In this document: positions 44,385 through 52,835 of the stretch, piece after piece
Layout: every line of letters starts with the position of its first letter
Numbering within the stretch: position 1 is the stretch's first letter
NCBI RefSeq assembly: GCF_030915405.1
Contig: NZ_CP133262.1
Span: 4,108,501 to 4,172,500 of the forward strand
Direction of reading: 5' to 3'
DNA length: 64,000 nt
Source: Neobacillus nitrireducens
GTDB taxonomy: Bacteria; Bacillota; Bacilli; Bacillales; Cytobacillaceae
The notes under the pieces: model-generated
Told to the model about the DNA's origin: nothing
What the model saw: the letters and a program-made list of their open reading frames with translations, nothing else
The model's database searches: none
Made by a program: the position numbers and the translations under genes

Positions 44385-45317
44385 ATGGAGAAAGTTGCAA
44401 ATGAAGTAGTTTATAATGCCTTTGGATTTTCAGTGAAAAGTAGAATCCCTTTCCCTGAATTATTAGTGGTTGATAACGAGAGAGACTCTATTGATATAGA
44501 AATTGAATTAAAGGATTTATCGAAATTATGGGTTGAATTATCAGATTCGCAAAGCACTTTAGTAATGAATGAAACTTTAGTTATGTTTAAGGTTGCTGAC
44601 ACAGCTATTTTTCTTGTTGAAGAGGGAAGTAGAATCACTGTATCACCTCTAAATGAATATAAAGAAGATGTCATACGACTGTATCTATTGGGTAGTTGTA
44701 TGGGGGCAATCTTGATGCAAAGAGGAATCATTCCTTTACACGGGAGTGCTGTCGCAATCAATGGAAAAGCTTACGCTATTATTGGTGATTCTGGGGCTGG
44801 AAAGTCTACTTTGGCATCAGCCTTTCTCCAGAAAGGTTATCAATTGCTAACAGATGATGTAATTGGTGTTTATTTTACAAATGATAATGTACCAATGGTG
44901 ATTCCATCCTATCCCCAACAGAAACTTTGGCAAAAAAGCTTGGATGCGTTCGGAATCGATAATAGAGAGTTCAGACCTGTTTATCAAAGAGAAACTAAGT
45001 TTGCAATTCCAATCAAAGATCAATTCATATCTAATCCGCTGCCACTTGCAGGCTTATTCGAATTAGCAATAACCGAAAACGAAGAAATAGAGCTTAAACA
45101 AATTGAAGGTCTTTCTCGTTTGCAGACGATCTTAATTCATACCTACAGGAACTTTCTGATTCAAAACCTCGGTCTTTCCAATTGGCATTTTACAAATTCA
45201 ACGAAGATTGTTAATCGGGCAACTATGTATCAGTTACGGAGGCCAAATAATTCGTTTACAGTAAACGAGTTAGTTTCGCAAATCTTAAATTGTATAGACA
45301 AGGAGATTGGAAAATGA
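44385..45317 (+). CDS. Lasso peptide kinase (HPr kinase-like)
   Basis: Protein of 310 residues with an HPr kinase/phosphorylase-type core: P-loop GDSGAGKS at 134-141, preceded by PLHGSAVAINGKAYAIIG, and the acidic LTDDVIGV at 155-162. In known lasso clusters (paeninodin, Thermobacillus) such kinases phosphorylate the side chain of the precursor's C-terminal Ser; the precursor here does end in Ser. The ATG at 44385 follows TTGGAGTG; the GTG at 44376 overlaps that site. Its stop overlaps the start of the PqqD-like gene. Confidence 0.9.
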   Translation: MEKVANEVVYNAFGFSVKSRIPFPELLVVDNERDSIDIEIELKDLSKLWVELSDSQSTLVMNETLVMFKVADTAIFLVEEGSRITVSPLNEYKEDVIRLYLLGSCMGAILMQRGIIPLHGSAVAINGKAYAIIGDSGAGKSTLASAFLQKGYQLLTDDVIGVYFTNDNVPMVIPSYPQQKLWQKSLDAFGIDNREFRPVYQRETKFAIPIKDQFISNPLPLAGLFELAITENEEIELKQIEGLSRLQTILIHTYRNFLIQNLGLSNWHFTNSTKIVNRATMYQLRRPNNSFTVNELVSQILNCIDKEIGK

Positions 45318-45622
45318 AAATGCTAAGTGAGTATAAACTTTCAATGGAAACTACGATCGTTCAAAGTCCAGGAAATATTATCAGTGATATGGATGGGGAA
45401 ACCGTGATGATGAGTATTGATAACGGAAAATACTACAATTTAGGTACTATTGGTGGGTGTATTTGGGGTAATATAAAAACCCCTATTTCTATTCAGCAAT
45501 TAATCTCAAAATTAACTAAAGACTTTGATGTGGACCAAAGTAAATGCCAGGACGAGGTAATCCCCTTTTTAGAGCTGTTATTAAAAGAGAAATTAATTAT
45601 GATAGAAAAAGATTTAAAGTAA
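45314..45622 (+). CDS. Lasso peptide recognition protein (PqqD-like, B1)
   Basis: RiPP recognition element of 102 residues that binds the leader peptide and hands it to the protease. The PqqD pattern is seen in MDGETVMMSIDNGKYYNLGTIGGCIW followed by helices (QQLISKLTKDFDVDQSKCQDEVIPFLELL); I quote it in parts of one domain spanning about residues 25-100. The ATG at 45314 lies nine bases after AAGGAGA and overlaps the kinase stop (ATGA); the frame opens earlier at 45290. Confidence 0.92.
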   Translation: MKMLSEYKLSMETTIVQSPGNIISDMDGETVMMSIDNGKYYNLGTIGGCIWGNIKTPISIQQLISKLTKDFDVDQSKCQDEVIPFLELLLKEKLIMIEKDLK

Positions 45623-45639
45623 GGAAGGATTCGTGAAAA

Positions 45640-46113
45640 GTGAGAAAGATATGGTTATTCTTCACTTCAAATGGCCCGAAGAAAAAATTATTAATAGAAG
45701 CGTACATTCTATTAGCATGGGCACGCGTATTAAAAGCCCTTCCTTTTAGTAAGGTTTCCTCGACTCTTGGTTCTCGAATGGACGAAACATCGTTCGAAAT
45801 TGATCCCGTAAAAATAAAAGTATTAAAACAAGTATCACATGCAATCCATATTATGAGTAAATATACCTTTTGGGAAAGCCAATGTTTGATAAAGGCTATA
45901 GCTTGCATGAAAATGTTAGAACGGCGCCAGATTGATAGTACAATTTATTTTGGAACTGCCAGAGATAAAAACGGAGAAATGATTGCTCATGCCTGGTTAA
46001 GAAGTGGTCCGCTTTATTTGACTGGTGCAGCAGAAATGAAGGGATTTGTAGTTGTTAGTAAATTTGCAAAAAAAGTCAGGAACCACGAACTACCCTTGGA
46101 GGAACCGAAATGA
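45640..46113 (+). CDS. Lasso peptide leader peptidase (B2, transglutaminase-like)
   Basis: Cysteine protease of 157 residues that removes the leader. The catalytic Cys82 lies in ESQCLIKAIACMKML and the His117 in MIAHAWLR, the spacing usual for B2 proteins. The Asp expected shortly after the His is not obvious, since SGPLYLTG follows. The start is GTG at 45640 after AAGGAAGG. It overlaps the ABC exporter gene by four bases. With the separate B1 gene this is the split-B arrangement typical of Firmicutes lasso clusters. Confidence 0.92.
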   Translation: MRKIWLFFTSNGPKKKLLIEAYILLAWARVLKALPFSKVSSTLGSRMDETSFEIDPVKIKVLKQVSHAIHIMSKYTFWESQCLIKAIACMKMLERRQIDSTIYFGTARDKNGEMIAHAWLRSGPLYLTGAAEMKGFVVVSKFAKKVRNHELPLEEPK

Positions 46114-47918
46114 AAGAAGCCATACATTTTGTAAAACTTATCTATTCCTTTTCAGGTAAAATCCTCTATATTAATCTTTTAGCAATGGTAGGAATCAGTC
46201 TATTTGAAGGTGTAGGTATTTTTTTGCTAATTCCTTTAATGAACCTTACAAACATTGTTGACTTGAACTTGCATAATAGTTATTTGAATAATAAAGTCCT
46301 TAACATTTTTCAAGGTTTTTCCGAAACCATTGGTTTTTCAATAATTTTAAGCATTTTCGTTCTTGTAATAATAGGACAAAGTTATTTTCAAAGGAATCAA
46401 ACAATCTTGAATACAAGAATTCAACAAGGTTTTGCACGTTTTTTAAGGGAAGAAACGTATAAATTAATATTATTAGCTAATTGGAGCTTTTTTCTAAGAA
46501 ATCGAAAATCAGATCTTATTAACTCGATGATTATGGAAACAGGCCGTGTAAGTGGTGGTGTTAATCTTTTTCTGAATTTTATATCTTCCATCATATTTAC
46601 CTTAATTCAAATAGGTATTGCCTGTTTTTTTTCGATAAAGATGACCATTTTGGTAACTGCATTTGGGTTTTTACTTGTTTTTTTCTCAAGAAAGTTTATT
46701 AAGAAGAATAGTATATTGGGTCTGAATAATATTGAATTATCACAAACCTATATGGCCGGAATAACCGATCATTTCAACGGTATAAAAGATATCAAAAGTA
46801 ACAACTTGGAGGAACATCATATATCGTGGTTTAAGAACCTTAATGAAAAGATGGAAAAAAACGTAATAGAAACTGTGGATTTAAAAACAAAATCAAACTT
46901 TATTTATAAGGTTGTATTCGCACTTTTAATTGGTATTTTTGTATTTATTTCAATAAAAATGTTCAACGGACAATCTGCTGCGCTATTTTTAATTCTTATT
47001 ATATTTTCTAGATTATGGCCAAGAATTACTGGGATACAAGCATCATTGGAACAGTTGGGTTCTGTATTGCCCTCATTTAAAGGTCTTCTCGCTCTGCAAA
47101 AGCAATGTAAAGAGTATCAAGAACTAAATGAAAGAATGATTCATAATGTTAAACCACTCATAATAAAACTAGGTATAGAATGTAAGGACGTATATTTTAA
47201 ATATAATATAGCAGAGCAAACTTATGCTCTACAGAAAGTTAACTTGCAATTTCCAGCGAATCGAATGACAGCTATAGTTGGTCGATCTGGTGCTGGTAAA
47301 AGCACATTAATTGATTTATTAATGGGTCTTAATCAGCCGGAAAAGGGTGAGGTTTTAATTGATGGGAAAATACTATCAAGTAAAAACTTACTTGAATTGA
47401 GACGTTCAATCAGTTATGTGCCACAAGATCCCTTTCTGTTTAATGCAACCTTACGAGAAAATTTATTAATTATTGATCAAAATGCTAATGAGAAACAAAT
47501 ATGGGAGGCACTTGATTTTGCTGCGGCAGCTGATTTCGTTAGTAAGTTACCTCATGGACTTGATACCCTAATCGGGGATAGGGGGATAAAGCTATCTGGT
47601 GGGGAAAGGCAAAGGCTCGTCCTAGCTAGAGCAATTTTACGCAATCCATCCATTCTAATATTAGATGAAGCAACAAGTGCTTTAGACACAGAAAACGAGT
47701 CTAAAATTCAAGAAGCACTGGAAAGACTGAAGGGAACGATGACAATTATCGTTATTGCACACCGCCTATCAACCATCAGAAATGCAGATCAGGTGGTAGT
47801 ACTGGATCATGGCGAGATTATTCAACAAGGACGTTTTAACCAGCTTGCCAATGAAAAGAGAGGAATGTTCAACCATTTACTTAAAAAGCAATTAGAAGTA
47901 AGTGGGCAATCATTATAA
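46110..47918 (+). CDS. Lasso peptide ABC exporter
   Basis: Membrane-domain/ATPase fusion of 602 residues, a half-transporter that dimerises. Six membrane segments lie in about residues 20-320. The nucleotide-binding domain has Walker A GRSGAGKST (about 390), the Q-loop YVPQDPFLFNATLRENL, signature LSGGERQR (about 495) and Walker B LILDEATSALD (about 515). As last gene of the cluster it most likely exports the finished peptide and may give self-immunity (known role of the D protein). No N-terminal peptidase domain is present, in line with the separate B2 protease. Confidence 0.92.
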   Translation: MKEAIHFVKLIYSFSGKILYINLLAMVGISLFEGVGIFLLIPLMNLTNIVDLNLHNSYLNNKVLNIFQGFSETIGFSIILSIFVLVIIGQSYFQRNQTILNTRIQQGFARFLREETYKLILLANWSFFLRNRKSDLINSMIMETGRVSGGVNLFLNFISSIIFTLIQIGIACFFSIKMTILVTAFGFLLVFFSRKFIKKNSILGLNNIELSQTYMAGITDHFNGIKDIKSNNLEEHHISWFKNLNEKMEKNVIETVDLKTKSNFIYKVVFALLIGIFVFISIKMFNGQSAALFLILIIFSRLWPRITGIQASLEQLGSVLPSFKGLLALQKQCKEYQELNERMIHNVKPLIIKLGIECKDVYFKYNIAEQTYALQKVNLQFPANRMTAIVGRSGAGKSTLIDLLMGLNQPEKGEVLIDGKILSSKNLLELRRSISYVPQDPFLFNATLRENLLIIDQNANEKQIWEALDFAAAADFVSKLPHGLDTLIGDRGIKLSGGERQRLVLARAILRNPSILILDEATSALDTENESKIQEALERLKGTMTIIVIAHRLSTIRNADQVVVLDHGEIIQQGRFNQLANEKRGMFNHLLKKQLEVSGQSL

Positions 47919-47956
47919 TAATGAGTATATCAGACTTTTCACAGAGAAAAAACGAA

Positions 47957-47985
47957 TTGACACGTTCTTTATAATGAACTAATAT
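47957..47985 (+). promoter_or_regulatory. Sigma-A promoter of the exopolysaccharide operon
   Basis: Perfect TTGACA (47957-47962), 17-bp spacer, TAATAT (47980-47985). The spacer is almost wholly filled by the palindrome at 47964-47979. Predicted start near 47992, about 110 bases before the first gene. Confidence 0.86.
47964..47979 (+). promoter_or_regulatory. SinR-like operator inside the eps promoter
   Basis: GTTCTTTATAATGAAC fills the spacer between the -35 and -10 boxes, so a bound dimer would shut out RNA polymerase. The half-site GTTCTTT fits SinR GTTCTYT exactly, and the operon is of the kind SinR represses in B. subtilis. Confidence 0.82.
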
Positions 47986-48045
47986 ATGAAATATAAAGGA
48001 AAATATTTTATTTTTAAATTAAAAGGTAATTTTTTTATCAAGTTT

Positions 48046-48061
48046 GTTCTCTTTTAAGAAT
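48046..48061 (+). promoter_or_regulatory. Degenerate SinR-like box in the eps leader
   Basis: GTTCTCTTTTAAGAAT: an exact GTTCTYT half-site and an imperfect second half (GAAT for GAAC) at the same eight-base spacing, 80 bp downstream of the promoter site. A second binding site is possible. Confidence 0.5.
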
Positions 48062-48100
48062 TGTTTTTTTGAAAATAAGTCTTACATATAAGGTGATAAA

Positions 48101-48838
48101 ATGGAAAGTTTTCAAAAAATGGGTCGAGGAACTCAAAAAGCACCAAAGGAGATTAATCTTAAAGAATTGTTCCTTGTGATAAAAAGGCGTTTCTGGATGA
48201 TTGCTTTTATAACCTTCTTAGCGGGAATAGCGGGTTATATACTAAATCAATCGACAGTAGCTCCGTTATATCAATCTTCTTCAAGAATTATTATTGGTGC
48301 AGATGGCGAGTCAAGAAAAACTTTACAAGTTATTGTAAGAGATTCTTCTATTCTAGACATTGTTATTAAGAAATTAAACTTAAAAGAAACAGCCGATCAA
48401 TTAGCAAATCAGATTTCGGTCGCCAGTCTGGAGGACTCTCAAGTAGTTAGTATAAGTGTAATGGATAAAGATCCAGTCAGGGCATCAGAAATAGCTGATA
48501 CAACAGCTGAGACATTTAAAGAAGAAGTCCCGAAAATCGTTGGGAAAGACTATATTCAGATTCTTTCCAAAGCAAAGGTAAATCCGGATCCAATTAATCC
48601 AAAGACAAATAATAAACAATTGTATGCAATAATCGGGGGGATTGTGATTGGGATAGGATTAGCATTCTTCTTAGAAACGTTGGATGATAGAATCCGCTCC
48701 AATAAAGAGATTGAAGAATTACTAGATGTTCCCGTTTTAGGAAAAATCCCAAAAATTAATAAAAGAAATATGAGAAGAGCAGCAAATAAAAGTAAATTAG
48801 AAGTAGAAATGAGGGGCGAGACTATTGATTACAAATAA
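48101..48838 (+). CDS. epsA: Polysaccharide chain-length regulator, EpsA/YveK-like (Wzz)
   Basis: Membrane activator and co-polymerase component of 245 residues. Two membrane segments (about 32-50 and 172-192) flank an outer domain with the Wzz pattern LYQSSSRIIIG and the Pro-rich PDPINPKTNNK before the second segment. In capsule and eps systems it sets polymer length and activates the partner tyrosine kinase, encoded next with a 14-bp overlap. AAGGTGAT precedes the ATG. First gene of the eps-type operon. Confidence 0.92.
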   Translation: MESFQKMGRGTQKAPKEINLKELFLVIKRRFWMIAFITFLAGIAGYILNQSTVAPLYQSSSRIIIGADGESRKTLQVIVRDSSILDIVIKKLNLKETADQLANQISVASLEDSQVVSISVMDKDPVRASEIADTTAETFKEEVPKIVGKDYIQILSKAKVNPDPINPKTNNKQLYAIIGGIVIGIGLAFFLETLDDRIRSNKEIEELLDVPVLGKIPKINKRNMRRAANKSKLEVEMRGETIDYK

Positions 48839-49481
48839 GAGAACATCCAATCAAACAAAAAGAAAAGCCCCCTTTGTTACTTACTACTATCCCGAATCTG
48901 CATTGGCAGATCAATTTCAAATGATTCAAACCAATATTAATTTTCTTATGTCTGAAAAAACAACACAAACCCTCATGGTTACCTCCCCTGAAGAAGGAGA
49001 TGGGAAATCGACAATGTTAGCGAACCTTGCAGTATCGATGGCGCAACAGAAGAAGAAGGTGCTTTTAATTGATACCAATTTAAGAACTCCAGCATTACAT
49101 GATTTCTTTCATACCTCTAATTCAACTGGATTAACGGATTTACTGACAGGAAGGATGAACTTTGGTGAAGTGGTTCATCATACTGAGATATGGAGACTAG
49201 ATTTACTAGCAAGTGGTCCAATTCCCAAAAATCCTGTTGAGTTATTAGGATCAAAAATGATGAAGGATTTGCTAGTAAAACTAAAAGAATCCTATGATGT
49301 TATTATCCTAGATTCATCAGCTCTTCTGAAGCTACCAGATACCAAGCTTTTGGCTGGCCTATGTGATGGTGTTCTTTTGGTCATTAAAAGCGGTAAAACG
49401 AAACTCCAGAATGTAACTGAAGCTAAAAAAGTGTTGGAATTTGCAAAAGCAAGACTTATCGGTGCTATTTTAAATCAATAG
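48825..49481 (+). CDS. epsB: Tyrosine-protein kinase, EpsB/CpsD-like, short tail
   Basis: Bacterial tyrosine kinase of 218 residues. Walker A is in SPEEGDGKST (about 54-63), Walker A' in VLLIDTNLRTP (about 82-92) and Walker B in DVIILDSSAL (about 160). It ends just after the last core strand (LIGAILNQ), so no tyrosine-rich C-terminal cluster for autophosphorylation is visible. The start is TTG at 48825 inside the end of the previous gene. The structured RNA region follows. Confidence 0.9.
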   Translation: MITNKRTSNQTKRKAPFVTYYYPESALADQFQMIQTNINFLMSEKTTQTLMVTSPEEGDGKSTMLANLAVSMAQQKKKVLLIDTNLRTPALHDFFHTSNSTGLTDLLTGRMNFGEVVHHTEIWRLDLLASGPIPKNPVELLGSKMMKDLLVKLKESYDVIILDSSALLKLPDTKLLAGLCDGVLLVIKSGKTKLQNVTEAKKVLEFAKARLIGAILNQ

Positions 49482-49544
49482 TAAGAGAAGGGCTCTTTTT
49501 TTAAATAGCATTGTTCTTAATTAAGAATTAAAACGTTTTGTGTT

Positions 49545-49671
49545 TAGGATTAGCTAGATGTTGGAGATGTCTCCCTTCCGTTATCAATGGAGGCACTCGG
49601 TCATGCTGTGGGTAAAGGACCTTAGACGCTAGTCGTCGATAGTGTGATGTGAGGACGGGTTAAATGCCCAT
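49545..49671 (+). promoter_or_regulatory. Structured leader RNA, EAR (epsC) element candidate
   Basis: A non-coding stretch of about 125 bases, richer in G and C than its surroundings, sits between the epsB-like and epsC-like genes, the exact place of the EAR processive antitermination RNA in B. subtilis eps. It can fold into several hairpins: GGAG/CTCC at 49563, CCTTCC/GGAGG at 49574, GGTC/GACC at 49599, GACG/CGTC at 49625 and GGG/CCC at 49657. A terminator-like hairpin follows directly. EAR would let polymerase pass such signals in this operon of about 10 kb. The assignment is from position and recall of the conserved middle part, not from a covariance search. Confidence 0.75.
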
Positions 49672-49677
49672 ATTATT

Positions 49678-49725
49678 AAAAATGATAGGTATGTGTTCTA
49701 TAAAGAACCTATATCTATCATTTTT
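49678..49725 (+). terminator. Terminator-like hairpin after the EAR candidate
   Basis: Arms AAAAATGATAG and CTATCATTTTT with further inner pairing (GTTCT/AGAAC), then AGTTA. It lies inside the operon, 110 bp before the epsC-like gene, so it would need antitermination. Confidence 0.65.
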
Positions 49726-49836
49726 AGTTAGACTCATTAGAAAAAGGGATAATTACAGGGAATTTAGGAAATAATTTATAGTTTTATCAATATACGAATA
49801 TCAGAGAGTCAATTAAAGGTGGGAAGGAGAGAAGTT

Positions 49837-51663
49837 ATGACGTATCGTCAACGACTATCATTTTTTGTTTTAATCGACTCTTGTATTGTTTTATTGGCAA
49901 TCTACTTGAGTAAGTTTTTTGTGGATGGGACCTTTCATGTCTTCACTCCTAGGATGGTAGTTACATCCGTTGTAATGATTATTAGTCATCATTTAATTTC
50001 TTTAAAATTCCATTTATATCAAAAGGCATGGGCATATGCAAGTATTGGGGAATTACTTAGTATATTAAAGATTGTAACCCTTTCAATAATCATTGCAGGG
50101 GTCATGCAACAAATTTTTATTAAGGATGTTTCGTTTCGGTTATTAGCTGTAACCTGGCTTGTGAATATGTCATTAATTGGCGGAACTCGCTTCTCCTGGA
50201 GACTTTACCGTAACACACATCTAAAGCAAATAGATAACAAGAAAAGATTGCTAATCATCGGTGCGGGTTCTGCGGGAACCATGGTGGTAAGACAATTACT
50301 AAATAATCTTCAATCGGATTTACTTCCTGTTGCCTTTATTGATGATGATGGGAAAAAGCAGCGGCTGGACATTTTTGGGATACCTGTCATCGGTGGGATA
50401 TCAGAATTAGAAGAGGCTGTAAGAAATTTGGAAATTGATAACGTAGTAATCGCCATACCTTCTTTAAATAAGAAAGAGTTAAATCGAATTTTCCAAGAGT
50501 GTGCAAAGACAACGGCAAAAACGCAAATTTTACCAATGCTAGAGGATTTAATGACAGGGAAGGTTTCGGTTAATCAGTTCCGGGATGTTCAGGTAGAAGA
50601 CTTGCTCGGTAGAGAACCTGTTCAACTAGACATAGAAAGTATCTCGGAAAACATTACTGATAAAGTAATATTGGTAACAGGAGCTGGAGGGTCAATTGGG
50701 TCTGAAATCTGCCGTCAGATTGCACAATTTCGACCTAAACAGCTTATCTTATTGGGACATGGCGAAAATAGCATTTACACTATCGAAATGGAATTAAAAG
50801 AGACTTATCGAGATAGTGGTATAAAATTATTTCCTGTTATTGCGGATATACAGGATGAAAAGAAACTGATGTCTGTGATGGGTTATTTTCGGCCAGATAT
50901 GGTTTATCATGCTGCAGCCCATAAGCATGTACCCCTTATGGAGGCAAACCCAGAAGAGGCTATAAAAAACAATATTATTGGGACGATGAACCTTGCTAAA
51001 GCAGCCAGTTGGAATGGAGTTAAAACATTTGTCATGATTTCAACAGATAAAGCCGTTAACCCGACAAGCGTGATGGGAGCGACAAAACGACTTGCGGAAA
51101 TGATTGTGCAGCATATCGATCAGAAAAGTAATACAAAATTTGTTGCAGTCCGCTTTGGCAATGTATTAGGAAGTAGGGGCAGTGTCATTCCATTATTTAA
51201 AAAGCAAATTAAAAAAGGCGGGCCTGTAACGGTAACTCACCCCGATATGATTCGATACTTTATGACGATCCCAGAAGCATCAAGACTTGTTCTCCAAGCA
51301 GGTGCTCTTGCAAAAGGAGGAGAAATTTTTGTATTGGATATGGGTGACCCTGTTAAAATAGTTGACTTAGCTAAAAATTTAATCAAACTCTCAGGAAATT
51401 CAATTGAAGAAATTGGAATTGAATATTCAGGGATTCGTCCGGGAGAAAAGCTGTTCGAGGAATTGTTAAAAGAGGATGAAGTACATGGTGAACAAATTTA
51501 TCCGAAGATCTATGTGGGGAAAACATCTGAGCTCTTCATCCAGGAAATAGACAACCTTATTGCTGCTTATTCTATTCTAAGTCATGAGGAAATTAGGGAA
51601 AGGCTTCTTAATTTAGCGAACTATAAAATAGTTAAAAATCCAAAAGTATCAATATCTGTATAA
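49837..51663 (+). CDS. epsC: UDP-sugar 4,6-dehydratase, EpsC-like
   Basis: Membrane-anchored nucleotide-sugar dehydratase of 608 residues. Four N-terminal membrane helices (about 1-115) come first, then a CoA-binding-like Rossmann part (LLIIGAGSAGTMVVRQLL, about 140) and a short-chain dehydrogenase part with VTGAGGSIGSEICRQIA (about 282-298). The family catalytic triad region shows STDKAVNPTSVMGATKRLAE. It makes the 4-keto-6-deoxy sugar that EpsN-like and EpsM-like enzymes convert toward a bacillosamine-type sugar. The ATG at 49837 follows GGAAGGAGAG; the frame opens at 49819. Confidence 0.93.
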   Translation: MTYRQRLSFFVLIDSCIVLLAIYLSKFFVDGTFHVFTPRMVVTSVVMIISHHLISLKFHLYQKAWAYASIGELLSILKIVTLSIIIAGVMQQIFIKDVSFRLLAVTWLVNMSLIGGTRFSWRLYRNTHLKQIDNKKRLLIIGAGSAGTMVVRQLLNNLQSDLLPVAFIDDDGKKQRLDIFGIPVIGGISELEEAVRNLEIDNVVIAIPSLNKKELNRIFQECAKTTAKTQILPMLEDLMTGKVSVNQFRDVQVEDLLGREPVQLDIESISENITDKVILVTGAGGSIGSEICRQIAQFRPKQLILLGHGENSIYTIEMELKETYRDSGIKLFPVIADIQDEKKLMSVMGYFRPDMVYHAAAHKHVPLMEANPEEAIKNNIIGTMNLAKAASWNGVKTFVMISTDKAVNPTSVMGATKRLAEMIVQHIDQKSNTKFVAVRFGNVLGSRGSVIPLFKKQIKKGGPVTVTHPDMIRYFMTIPEASRLVLQAGALAKGGEIFVLDMGDPVKIVDLAKNLIKLSGNSIEEIGIEYSGIRPGEKLFEELLKEDEVHGEQIYPKIYVGKTSELFIQEIDNLIAAYSILSHEEIRERLLNLANYKIVKNPKVSISV

Positions 51664-51717
51664 TTAAATGACCCTACAAAGCATTGGGTGTAATACTCAC
51701 TCTGAAAGGACCTTTTT

Positions 51718-52788
51718 ATGACTGTCCTCTGGATTAATCTTGCAATAGTGTTTTTATGTTCATTTCTTTCGCGTTATTTTTCAAGAACTCTGGTATTGAA
51801 TAATTCATTGGTTTCAATAAAGCCCAATAAATTATTTGCTTTGGGTACGATAATATCTTTTATTCTAGTTTCTGGACTGCGTAATAATATTGGAGATACC
51901 CCCTTCTATGTACATACCTATAATATTACTAATTTTACTTGGGAGTTAGTTAAATCACAAGATGAAATGGGATTTGCAATTCTTCAAATGATTTTAAAAA
52001 GATATTCAAATGATCCTCAAATTTTAATATTTACTACTGCTTTAGTTACAAATGTTCTTATCATCATTGGTTTATATAAATATTCAAGATTATTTGAATT
52101 AAGTGTCTATGTATATATAACTGGCGGCTTGTTTTTAGTCACTATGAATGGAATTAGACAATGCCTTGCAGCAGCAATTATTTTTACGGGTACAAAATAT
52201 TTAATAGAGGGTAATTGGTTTAAATATTTAGTACTAATAGTTTTTGCATCTCTATTCCATCAAAGTGCATTGATTTTAATTCCAATTTATTTTTTTGTAA
52301 GATATAAGGCTTGGTCAAAGGCGACATTAATCCTATTACTCTTTTCGGTACTAATTGTTTTAGGCTTTAATCAGTTTTCAAGTGCCCTATTTTCAGCCCT
52401 CCAGCAGAGTCAATATGGTGTATACAGTACCTTTAATGAAGGTGGAGCAAATATCCTAAGGGTAATTGTATTTGCCATTCCACTGGTCATTGCTTTCTTC
52501 GGTAGAGAAAGGCTGAGAGAAATATTCCCGCATAGTGACCTTTTTGTAAATATGTCGATCATTGGTCTTTCCTTTATGATTATTTCAATGGGAAATTGGA
52601 TTTTTGCCAGATTTAATATTTATTTTGAACTTTACCAAATCATCTTAATTTCATGGATCGTTAAGGTTTTTAGAAAAAAGGACCAAAAGCTTGTATATTA
52701 TGCAATCATATTATGCTATTTGGGGTATTTTTACTATGATAGTGTGATTAATTTAAATATAAAATATTTTAGTAATTATTTAGGATAA
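51718..52788 (+). CDS. epsG: EpsG family polysaccharide polymerase
   Basis: Membrane protein of 356 residues with about ten to eleven segments. The EpsG family pattern is seen in SGLRNNIGDTPFYVHTY (outer loop after the second segment) and ITGGLFLVTMNGIRQCLAAAI (about 140-160). Such proteins are thought to join repeat units outside the membrane. A ribosome site GAAAGGAC precedes the ATG. The position between the dehydratase and galE fits an eps operon. Confidence 0.88.
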   Translation: MTVLWINLAIVFLCSFLSRYFSRTLVLNNSLVSIKPNKLFALGTIISFILVSGLRNNIGDTPFYVHTYNITNFTWELVKSQDEMGFAILQMILKRYSNDPQILIFTTALVTNVLIIIGLYKYSRLFELSVYVYITGGLFLVTMNGIRQCLAAAIIFTGTKYLIEGNWFKYLVLIVFASLFHQSALILIPIYFFVRYKAWSKATLILLLFSVLIVLGFNQFSSALFSALQQSQYGVYSTFNEGGANILRVIVFAIPLVIAFFGRERLREIFPHSDLFVNMSIIGLSFMIISMGNWIFARFNIYFELYQIILISWIVKVFRKKDQKLVYYAIILCYLGYFYYDSVINLNIKYFSNYLG

Positions 52789-52835
52789 AGTTCACTTCTA
52801 TGAATCTATAATATTCTCAATTTAGGGGGTTCTAA

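Noticed and set aside
44385..45317. True HPr kinase/phosphorylase of catabolite repression
   Set aside because: Only the core is alike; its place in the lasso cluster and overlap with the PqqD-like gene point to the peptide kinase group.
49513..49528. GTTCTTAATTAAGAAT as an operator
   Set aside because: Correct length but one half is GAAT, the centre is plain AT-rich palindrome and it lies just before the RNA element, not at a promoter.
49695..49708. GTTCTATAAAGAAC as another SinR-like operator
   Set aside because: Half-site spacing is six instead of eight and it forms the inner part of the hairpin after the EAR candidate.
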